DNA of 40,277 bases from Bdellovibrionia bacterium. Lineage in GTDB: Bacteria > Bdellovibrionota > Bdellovibrionia > Bdellovibrionales > UBA1609. A model generated the notes under the pieces. The model saw nothing but the letters and a program-made list of their open reading frames with translations, made no database searches and was not told where the DNA came from. A program made the position numbers and the translations under genes. Where the stretch lies: NCBI GenBank assembly GCA_030432925.1, contig JAUILT010000017.1, positions 1-40,277 of the forward strand. The letters run 5' to 3'. Of the stretch, positions 34,430 to 40,277 are shown in pieces (the stretch's first letter is position 1; each line of letters starts with the position of its first letter).

Positions 34430-34540
34430 ATGAGAAGTCATTTTGCACATGGGCAGCATTTTGATTTTATCCACGATGGACATTATCATCATGTTCATTT
34501 GGATCATGTGGATGAGCACGGACTCGTTGTAGATAACTAA
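34430..34540 (+). CDS. 36-residue His-rich mini-protein, probably zinc-binding
   Basis: The ATG at 34430 opens MRSHFAHGQHFDFIHDGHYH, continuing HVHLDHVDEHG and ending VVDN, with 10 His in 36 residues. From recollection it matches a family of small His-rich proteins with the core HGDHxDYLxDGHxHHPHGDHxDDHG, almost position by position, which argues strongly for a real gene although it is too short for usual gene finders. Zinc or nickel buffering is the likely role (inference). TATAAT at 34397-34402 may be its -10. No Shine-Dalgarno is visible; an upstream non-ATG start in the same frame (CTG at 34427) cannot be excluded. Confidence 0.65.
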   Translation: MRSHFAHGQHFDFIHDGHYHHVHLDHVDEHGLVVDN

Positions 34541-34680
34541 ATTTTATTCGAATTAGAATGTCCAAGGGGACAGTCATTTCGAACCTCTCGCTGCTAGAGA
34601 TCGTGTGGCGTAACATTCTCATGCCTAGCCATCCCTTGATCAAGAGCCGTATCACTATAGTTTCTACACAGATTCTTTTC

Positions 34681-35823
34681 TCAATCCAGTCTTTTTGAAC
34701 TTGCGTGCCCCACACGGGTGCGAGGCTGTAAATTTCCGATGTAATCGATATTACCGGCCATACTTACGTTCGATATATTTTCAAATTTTAATTCTAGTTC
34801 AGCATAAACAAAATCATAATCTTCAAGGTACTTATGCAATTTAAATCTTCTTTTTATTGTTGCATACCCCTTGTGACAATGGCCCTCAACAGGGGTGTTT
34901 TCCACTTCTATTTCTATTCCACTATCCGTATAGGACTTCTCAACGTGTGTTTTCAGTTGACCTAAATACTTATTTTCATGATTGCAGACACCTTCAATGT
35001 GGAATCTATGAGTGGAAATGGCATTTTTTATAATTCTACCAAGGTCATGTAAAATCAAAGCTCCTTGAAATTTTCCTGTAGGTGAATTGTTAAAATCAAT
35101 GTCATTGAGATCAGCAAATTGAAATAGACTAAGACTGTCTGTGTCCAGCTTTCCTCTCACAGATTGGTCATAAAAACTATACACCCCATAGCCCCCAGTG
35201 CCCCAGCCTGAACTTGTTACTACTAACCGATAGTAAGTGTCTGAATGATTGTTCCCCAGGGATGGGTAAGCGCCAGTAAAACCTGGCAACTGAACGACTC
35301 CCTGCGGAGAAACATCTAAGTCATAGATAATTTCGTTATCAAGAAAATCTGTCAGCGTGCCCCGATAGACAGACACTGTTATTCCAAATATATCCTTAAT
35401 CCATGAAGTATAATTGACTCCACTGCTCAGCCTCAAACGAGCTTCAGCTGGCTTAGTCCGAAATATTGTGATGTCTTTTGACTTACGATGAAACTGAGGA
35501 AGTCTTGAATCAAGACCAAGGTATCTTCCTCCATTGGGTAATTCTACCAAAATCCCAATGTATTTAACCCTAGAAATGGCTCTTACTTTAAACCTTCCAT
35601 TTTTATCAACCCTCACTACCTTTTTTCTGACGGAGCAATTAAACCGATACCAATGATCAGGCTCACACATTGCGCTGTACACGACAACTTTTAGAGAGTC
35701 CGTGGAATACATGGTTTTGTTAGTCACTACTCCAGAAAAGCTCAATGAAGCCTCTGATCCACCTGAATGAGAGTGTTGACAAAACACCGCAAAAAAGAAA
35801 ATCATAAAGTTCAATAGTTTCAT
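34681..35823 (-). CDS. Exported protein of unknown function
   Basis: 380 residues; GGGAG precedes the ATG. The signal peptide (MKLLNFMIFFFAVFCQHSHS) is followed by beta-strand-rich sequence: SLSFSGVVTNKTMYSTDSLK and VVRVDKNGRFKVRAISRV suggest an Ig-like or carboxypeptidase-regulatory-like domain at the N-terminus. A middle part has GALILHDLGRIIKNAISTH and the C-terminal part HVEKSYTDSGIEIEV and DYDFVYAELELKFENIS. Three or four Cys suggest disulfides in the periplasm or outside. The next gene upstream is also exported; no family was recognised. Confidence 0.7.
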   Translation of the reverse strand: MKLLNFMIFFFAVFCQHSHSGGSEASLSFSGVVTNKTMYSTDSLKVVVYSAMCEPDHWYRFNCSVRKKVVRVDKNGRFKVRAISRVKYIGILVELPNGGRYLGLDSRLPQFHRKSKDITIFRTKPAEARLRLSSGVNYTSWIKDIFGITVSVYRGTLTDFLDNEIIYDLDVSPQGVVQLPGFTGAYPSLGNNHSDTYYRLVVTSSGWGTGGYGVYSFYDQSVRGKLDTDSLSLFQFADLNDIDFNNSPTGKFQGALILHDLGRIIKNAISTHRFHIEGVCNHENKYLGQLKTHVEKSYTDSGIEIEVENTPVEGHCHKGYATIKRRFKLHKYLEDYDFVYAELELKFENISNVSMAGNIDYIGNLQPRTRVGHASSKRLD

Positions 35824-35887
35824 CTCGACTCCCTAACTATTGTAAAAAATGAATACTGTATCTACAGGCTTTCCCACAAAAGTAAGC

Positions 35888-36493
35888 TTATTTAGTCTCA
35901 AATGCTCTGACTGACGTACAGGAGAACCAGCCATTTATCTGATGATTTGATCTCCATCTGTCGGAATACCCCGGACCTCTTACTCTGTAAGGTGCAGGAC
36001 CTGGACTCTTTAGAATAGTCATTTTCATGGAGTGTTCAGCACAAAAACTTTTCGCACGTTCCAAAGTCCTTCTAATTGCAGCTTTTTTAGAGTTTTCATC
36101 TTCTTTAGGGTACATCTCGCTCAAAACAAACCATGAGTTTGTATGACGCTCGCTATTCAAGTAGCAAATCTTCTCCCGTATAAGGGGGTAGCCATTTTTG
36201 TCAAACGAAATAATTTTTTCAAATGTATTTTGGGAGTGAACACTTTTTCTTACATAGTAACTTTCTCCCCAATAGGAGGTATCCCCCCAGCGGCCAGTAC
36301 TCGAATCAATAATTTCCTCTTTTTCCACGATATTATTTTGATTAACAATGATTAAATCGTGCCAACCGATGACAACACCATACCTGGTACCATCACGACT
36401 TGTACAAGGCCTCTGAGTGGACCAGTAATCACCATATGCGAAAAAAGGCGATACAATGAACGAAACTACGGCAAGCAAATATACTTTAAACAT
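35888..36493 (-). CDS. Exported protein of unknown function
   Basis: 201 residues from the ATG at 36493 (AAAGGG 6 nt upstream); an earlier ATG at 36568 would place 25 extra residues before the signal peptide. Signal peptide MFKVYLLAVVSFIVSPFFAY. The mature part has WSTQRPCTSRDGTRYGVVIG, a middle of short strands, KICYLNSERH, a helix RTLERAKSFCAEHSMKM, and ends NGWFSCTSVRAF. Its four Cys could form two disulfides. Same strand as the 380-residue exported protein, 64 nt upstream of it, so probably co-transcribed. Unknown function. Confidence 0.65.
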   Translation of the reverse strand: MFKVYLLAVVSFIVSPFFAYGDYWSTQRPCTSRDGTRYGVVIGWHDLIIVNQNNIVEKEEIIDSSTGRWGDTSYWGESYYVRKSVHSQNTFEKIISFDKNGYPLIREKICYLNSERHTNSWFVLSEMYPKEDENSKKAAIRRTLERAKSFCAEHSMKMTILKSPGPAPYRVRGPGYSDRWRSNHQINGWFSCTSVRAFETK

Positions 36494-36715
36494 TTTTAAC
36501 CCTTTCGATAAGATTAAGGTTAGGAAGACTTTTAGCCAAACCAATTGAAACAAATAACGACTTTCCAAATTTTCCCTGACTTCCCGCCATCTTTCAAGTG
36601 GTGTAAATTTAGTACTATCTAAATTATTAATAACATTCTCCTTGTAAAAATGCAGTTGAACTTTAATGTCCGGTTTAGATAAAGTAGAGGGACTCTGTTA
36701 GTCACACAATTTGCA

Positions 36716-36748
36716 TTCGTGACACTTTCTCGGGAAAAGTGTCACGAA
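36716..36748. promoter_or_regulatory. Perfect 13-bp inverted repeat upstream of the TetR-like gene
   Basis: TTCGTGACACTTT (36716-36728), loop CTCGGGA, AAAGTGTCACGAA (36736-36748). It has no T-run on either strand and lies 53 nt before the TetR-like start, in the divergent gap. Operator-like; autoregulation is inferred. Confidence 0.7.
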
Positions 36749-36801
36749 CCAGGCTTGTCAGAAGCGAGTCTTTTAAAGATCCTGAGTGAAATAGGTATTT
36801 T

Positions 36802-37356
36802 ATGAATAAAGTTTCCAAGCTCAACATTTTCTCAAATATAGTCCTTAGGGAAGAAATGTTAAAAGGCCACCTAAAGTGGACAGTCTCACTTGTGGCCAAA
36901 GAAGCTGATGTTTCTAGAGCGTGGGCTTATAAAAACTTTGGTCCAGACAAGAATGAAATCCTTTATCAATCTTTAAACACCGCACTAGACGATTTTCTTT
37001 GTTTGTCAGAAGAGCGAATGGAGCTTTTGAAAAATGAAGGGGCCACCGCAGTGTTTTTGCGCTCGAGAGAGCTTCTTACAGAAACTCCCGAAATTATCAG
37101 CTTTTATTTAAAGTACTTTTTTTCTGATTGCCGATTTGGCGAACTCATACGCTCTAAAGAAAATTATTATGTCCGACATGGCCTAACCAATCGTAGAAAT
37201 TTGAAAAATCGATTTCAGGCTAATTTTTTGCGAAGCTTACAACACGGAACTGTTTTGGCTTTTTTTTTAAACCCAGAAGAAACAAATGAGCTCATCGATT
37301 TCTCTGTCAGTGAAAAGTTTTTAGATTGGCTTCGACAAATGCCCTTGGAGGAGTAG
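36802..37356 (+). CDS. TetR/AcrR-like transcriptional regulator
   Basis: 184 residues. The N-terminal part has HLKWTVSLVAKEADVSRAWA with YKNFGPDKNEILYQSL, the TetR pattern of a helix-turn-helix followed by Y(K)xFxxKxxIL. The rest is helical, with the ligand or dimerisation region unlike a named subfamily. Only a weak Shine-Dalgarno is present. It is divergent from the exported-protein pair and convergent with the lipoprotein; the 13-bp inverted repeat upstream may be its operator and may serve both directions. Confidence 0.8.
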   Translation: MNKVSKLNIFSNIVLREEMLKGHLKWTVSLVAKEADVSRAWAYKNFGPDKNEILYQSLNTALDDFLCLSEERMELLKNEGATAVFLRSRELLTETPEIISFYLKYFFSDCRFGELIRSKENYYVRHGLTNRRNLKNRFQANFLRSLQHGTVLAFFLNPEETNELIDFSVSEKFLDWLRQMPLEE

Positions 37357-37509
37357 CTTTACTTCTCTCCGTGAAAGTTGTTTTTTAAAAAAGCCCTTGA
37401 TTGAAGCCTCGACTTGGTCGCCGAGACTCAGAAAAATTGAGCCATCAGAAATACACAGGACAGACGCGAAAGCCTGGCCATTATTCAAGTGTTTAAAGCT
37501 AATTCAGGC

Positions 37510-37546
37510 TAGGAGTTCTTAGTTTTTTAGAGATCCTTTTTTATAA
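37510..37546 (+). terminator. Possible weak terminator after the TetR-like gene
   Basis: AGGAGTTCT near 37512 can pair partly with AGAGATCCT (7 of 9 positions) across a T-rich loop, followed by TTTTTT. It is 150 nt after the gene, so this is uncertain. Confidence 0.3.
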
Positions 37547-37593
37547 TGGAAAAACGTAATTAATTATTAAATTTCTTTGGTTACGACACTAGA

Positions 37594-38997
37594 TTAGGGT
37601 TCCATGCCTATGATACTAATCACCTCGTAGACCAGTTCATGTCCGTATTTCTCTTGAAGCGTATAGGGGTTAGAGTAGGCCTTTCCCTTGGCGTAAGCGT
37701 AATAGCCGCCCCCCCGTGCGGGATCAATTTTAAAATACAGGTCTTCGATACCGACCTTCATACGGTTAACGAGAGCTTGAGTCATAGCATTATCTTGCCA
37801 GTAACCATTGGCTATTAAGGCCACCTGCACGGTGTTGACAGGGCGCAAGCCCTCAAAGGCATAGCTGGCTGAACTGCGAGGACCGCCAGCATCAGCAGAG
37901 TTTAATTCATGGAGCATGCCCACTTTTCCTTTATTGGGTAGCAAACTGCAATTTTTAGCCATACGACCACCGGTGACTCCATCTTTAGTAATTCCATCGT
38001 TATCATTGAGACCACAAAAGACATCTTTCCCGTAGGTGTAACTAGCTAAGTGATTGAATAGGGCAAGTGGGTCTAAATCATTTACAGTAAAATAGGAAAA
38101 TTCTTTGTGGAGTGTAGTTTCAATTTGAGTATTACTGGGATTATTGGAAGACTCATAGGTCTTAACAAGATTTGTTAATCCTACATTTTTTAAGCGAGAA
38201 ATAAAACTGGCATGATTGTGTCCTTTTAAGCGAGCCTTGGCCTCAGTCACTCCAAAATGACTGGTGGCAATAATGACACTTCCCATATTACCAGCCCGAA
38301 AATTGGGGTTCCAATTTCGATTAAAGTTGGTGCCACCATCCATGCTGTACTGCTGTCCACCCGCTTTGACAAAGGGGTTCTCATTTGAGGTGACAAAGGC
38401 ATTTGACACAAGAGCAGCCTCAAACATGAGGTCGATTTTATTTTTTTCTGCAGAACTTAATTGATTCCAAAGACGAGGAATTTTACTGATCAGTGAAAAT
38501 GCCGTGAGAATTCCTACCTGGTGTTGATCCGCGTAACCACCTTGAGCTGTTGTTCCATTGCCTGGCTTTAAAACATTGCGAATGTGCTGAAGCAATCGAG
38601 CATCGGCCCGAGTATCACCACAGGCAGCATGTACAGCTAGGGCCACTTCGGCATAATGAAAGGTCCAGCTATGGGCTCCGCCACTCAAATCTTGGTCAAA
38701 CCAAATCAGACCTTGAGAGAGAGCCAAGTTGAGCATCTCATCAGAGAGGCAACTAAATTCGCTAGCAATAGGAGTGGGTTCAACCCGTGAAGGCTCTTCG
38801 TTTTCAGCGATAGAGTTTCCATTGTCTGGATTCGAGCCATCTTCAGCTTGATTGGCAGAGTCGCTATCAGGTTCTCCCGATAGTGAATCACTCTGGCTAT
38901 AGGTACTGGAAGAACGGTTTTGATATGATTCAACCCCACTACATCCCAAAAAGAAAAGACTACTAATTATTAAAAAGTACCGCCCCCAAAGTCCCAT
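37594..38997 (-). CDS. Large lipoprotein, possible alpha/alpha-toroid fold
   Basis: 467 residues; AAGGTGAG precedes the ATG. Lipobox FFLGCSG (Cys19). Residues 25-75 are a Ser/Asp/Glu/Asn-rich linker, as in surface lipoproteins. Then comes a helical domain with LSQGLIWFDQDLSGGAHSWTF, AEVALAVHAACGDTRADARL and FSLISKIPRLWNQLSS, with conserved-looking loops AGGQQYSMDGG and NFNRNWNPNFRAGN. It ends ARGGGYYAYAKG and YGHELVYEVISIIGM. Repeating helix pairs with Gly/aromatic loops resemble (alpha/alpha) toroids of polysaccharide lyases or glycosidases, but no catalytic set was identified. Function unknown; stand-alone gene. Confidence 0.7.
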   Translation of the reverse strand: MGLWGRYFLIISSLFFLGCSGVESYQNRSSSTYSQSDSLSGEPDSDSANQAEDGSNPDNGNSIAENEEPSRVEPTPIASEFSCLSDEMLNLALSQGLIWFDQDLSGGAHSWTFHYAEVALAVHAACGDTRADARLLQHIRNVLKPGNGTTAQGGYADQHQVGILTAFSLISKIPRLWNQLSSAEKNKIDLMFEAALVSNAFVTSNENPFVKAGGQQYSMDGGTNFNRNWNPNFRAGNMGSVIIATSHFGVTEAKARLKGHNHASFISRLKNVGLTNLVKTYESSNNPSNTQIETTLHKEFSYFTVNDLDPLALFNHLASYTYGKDVFCGLNDNDGITKDGVTGGRMAKNCSLLPNKGKVGMLHELNSADAGGPRSSASYAFEGLRPVNTVQVALIANGYWQDNAMTQALVNRMKVGIEDLYFKIDPARGGGYYAYAKGKAYSNPYTLQEKYGHELVYEVISIIGMEP

Positions 38998-39503
38998 CTT
39001 TACTCACCTTTCTCTCACCTCACTAAATATATTGAGCAAGAACCGTACCTTTGTACTCAAAAAAGGCAGGTTAAAACCAAGGAGAAGGTGTCGACGTACT
39101 TATCAATAAGGTGACAGAGAGGGGTGTATGTATTTGTTTTTATAAGCCCTTAGCTATAAGTGATTAAATAAAGAGAGTGTTTAAAGTATCACCGTAGCAA
39201 ATTGAGATTGAATACTGGAAAGTATGTATGGCTCAATAAAAGGCTCTCAGAGAAGTATGGCCAAGCCCCACACTTACTACCACCTACAGTCGAAAGGTGT
39301 GAACGAGAATAACCGTCACATTAAATGATGCTAACGAGCGTACTTGATTGATGAAGGGCTCACTCTAAAATTCATCCATATTGAATGTGCTGTGAGATTT
39401 TAAGCAAATGTCTAAATCGAAAAAATGCTCTGCATAGTATTGAAATCCTGATTCCCTTTGAGGGCCTTGAATATTCTCTTGAGCATTCGCGACCATTTTG
39501 GGG
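38998..39503. other. Non-coding gap of about 500 bases
   Basis: No convincing gene, tRNA or strong hairpin. A short open frame starting MAKPHTYYHLQSKGVNENNR near 39257 stops after 24 codons and could be a decayed remnant. Confidence 0.45.
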
Positions 39504-39812
39504 CTAAGACACCCGGAGATCAATTTCGTGCTGAAGATTCACTTTTTCGAGGAGGCCCAGTAGTCTGTCAGTGCTTATACCATCAATTCGAAAACGAAAG
39601 ATTCGGCTTAAATCAGCCTCTGGTACATTCAATTCATTTGCCATTTCGACATTTTTTAAGTTCTTATCCATCTTGTATTTTAGTAAGGCTTGACAGATTT
39701 GATACCGAAACTTTTCGATAGGGGGAGCATCAGGGCCAGGAATCAGTGAACCTTCCCAAGCCTCAGATTCCTTGCGAATTTTATCAAGTTCTTTTTTATT
39801 TGGGAAAGCCAT
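39504..39812 (-). CDS. XRE-family antitoxin-like regulator (HigA/HTH_37 type)
   Basis: 102 residues; AGGAGG precedes the ATG. The first 40 residues are charged (NKKELDKIRKESEAWEGSL). The helix-turn-helix is KYKMDKNLKNVEMANELNVP, continuing EADLSRIFRFRIDGISTDRL and closed by LEKVNLQHEIDLRVS, the layout of XRE antitoxins in HTH_37. It starts 3 nt after the stop of the small upstream protein, so the pair is one operon, toxin-like gene first as in higBA. It probably represses its own promoter through the palindrome at 40122-40147 (inference). Confidence 0.8.
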   Translation of the reverse strand: MAFPNKKELDKIRKESEAWEGSLIPGPDAPPIEKFRYQICQALLKYKMDKNLKNVEMANELNVPEADLSRIFRFRIDGISTDRLLGLLEKVNLQHEIDLRVS

Positions 39813-39815
39813 GTT

Positions 39816-40079
39816 TCACCTCCTATAACAATTCACAATTCCTACATAGATGGTATTGTCTTCAAGTAGCCAAACAAGCTTATAGAGCTTATTGTTCAGT
39901 ACCATTTTATCTGTTGAGAAATAGCTAAAAGTGCCCATAGGCTTTTCAACTTCGACAATTCGTCCATCAAGTTGTTTTACCAGCGCAAGGATTGTTTCAT
40001 CATCCATGGAATCGGCGTGCTTTTTTTCATAGTGCGGATCAATAGTGATCTTCTTTATGAGCCGATTGTTGATGGTCAG
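39816..40079 (-). CDS. Small toxin-like protein of a toxin-antitoxin pair, non-ATG start likely
   Basis: 87 residues if it starts at CTG 40079, giving MTINNRLIKKITIDPHYEKK. The first ATG (40007) would remove 24 residues of this well-formed N-terminus. The frame is open only back to 40097, and no ATG, GTG or TTG lies in that stretch. The end reads YKLVWLLEDNTIYVGIVNCY, then RR. Similar small proteins ending IWLLEDxxxYIGVVNAYRR and paired with XRE antitoxins are recalled, but the family name and target are not known to me. A RelE/HigB-like role is inferred from the operon layout. A frameshift near 40090, joining the ATG at about 40101, is an alternative. Confidence 0.6.
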   Translation of the reverse strand: MTINNRLIKKITIDPHYEKKHADSMDDETILALVKQLDGRIVEVEKPMGTFSYFSTDKMVLNNKLYKLVWLLEDNTIYVGIVNCYRR

Positions 40080-40113
40080 ATGAGTTTGATACTCTCGTCA
40101 TTTCACGTACCCG

Positions 40114-40147
40114 ATAATAACAAATCTTGTGTAATTACACAAGATTT
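40114..40147 (-). promoter_or_regulatory. Toxin-antitoxin promoter overlapped by a 26-bp perfect palindrome
   Basis: On the minus strand -35 TTGTGT (40142-40137), a 17-nt spacer and -10 TATTAT (40119-40114). The palindrome 40122-40147 has arms AAATCTTGTGTAA and TTACACAAGATTT with no spacer and covers the -35 and most of the spacer, so a bound repressor would block RNA polymerase. It lies 43-68 nt ahead of the CTG start. Confidence 0.7.
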
Positions 40148-40221
40148 TTGTAGATAACAGTCATACGAAAACTCAACCCGCCAGAGGCCAAATCGAATAT
40201 AGTACACTTGAGGAGAATAAA

Positions 40222-40277
40222 GTGATAAATCTGCTGTATTTTTCTGACCTCGCCGGTTTTTCAAAAATAAAGTTGAA
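40222..40277 (+). CDS. 5' end of an unidentified gene, cut by the window edge
   Basis: GTG at 40222 with AGGAG 6 nt upstream (40211-40215) opens a frame reading MINLLYFSDLAGFSKIKL to the end of the window. The good Shine-Dalgarno supports a real start. Too short to identify. Confidence 0.45.
   Translation, partial: MINLLYFSDLAGFSKIKL

Noticed and set aside
34467-34715. 82-residue minus-strand frame near the His-rich mini-protein
   Set aside because: Antisense to the His-rich gene, no Shine-Dalgarno and no protein-like organisation.
36702-36899. Minus-strand frame across the TetR-like start
   Set aside because: Antisense to the helix-turn-helix region and reads through the inverted repeat.
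39458-39721. Plus-strand frame opposite the antitoxin-like gene
   Set aside because: It overlaps the well-supported XRE gene and lacks a ribosome-binding site.
1-40277. CRISPR arrays, tRNA or rRNA genes
   Set aside because: No regularly spaced repeats and no cloverleaf or rRNA-like segments were recognised by eye.

Overview
The window looks like a chromosomal segment of a Bdellovibrionota (Bdellovibrio-like) bacterium. The grounds are a TIGR02147-type regulator paired with a secreted GNGGD protein, a lysine-rich histone-H1-like/SWIB protein, many exported proteins of unknown function, moderate GC, and the housekeeping genes ettA, map, ahcY, clpS-clpA, htpX, pilA and dnaJ-dnaK. No rRNA, tRNA or CRISPR array was recognised. 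Taxonomy is an inference from gene content.

Layout. Positions 1-6.8 kb hold an exported PD-(D/E)XK-like protein, a BolA-family protein, ettA, a J-domain protein, the H1-like/SWIB gene, map and ahcY. Positions 6.8-13.2 kb are a Cu(I)/Ag(I) efflux cluster: a Cys/His-rich exported protein, CusC-, CusB- and CusA-like subunits, and a small cupredoxin-like periplasmic protein. Positions 13.2-17.0 kb hold a lipoprotein and a minus-strand zinc-uptake-like operon (outer-membrane barrel, binding protein, permease) with no ATPase gene in the window. Positions 16.9-20.7 kb hold htpX, clpA and clpS on the minus strand. Positions 20.8-26.5 kb hold pilA with a structured leader, a TPR-like gene, dnaJ, dnaK and a family 2 glycosyltransferase. 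Positions 26.6-29.0 kb hold a FecR-domain protein and a barrel-like outer-membrane protein.

From about 29 kb the window turns accessory. It has a decayed gene fragment, an IS3-family remnant, the TIGR02147/GNGGD pair, about 0.9 kb of palindrome-rich DNA ending in an intrinsic terminator, a 36-residue His-rich mini-protein, two unknown exported proteins, a TetR-like regulator preceded by a 13-bp inverted repeat, a large lipoprotein, and at the right edge a toxin-antitoxin-like pair whose promoter is overlapped by a 26-bp perfect palindrome.

How the parts may work together. The efflux and uptake clusters suggest envelope copper/silver export and zinc import; the small His/Cys-rich exported proteins probably bind or traffic metal. 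ClpS/ClpA, HtpX and DnaJ/DnaK make a proteostasis block. The best candidates for undescribed biology are the TIGR02147/GNGGD pair with its nested palindromes, the His-rich mini-protein with the non-coding block beside it, the palindrome-controlled toxin-antitoxin-like pair with a non-ATG toxin start, and the exported nuclease-like protein next to bolA. All functions are read from sequence motifs alone; no database search was run.
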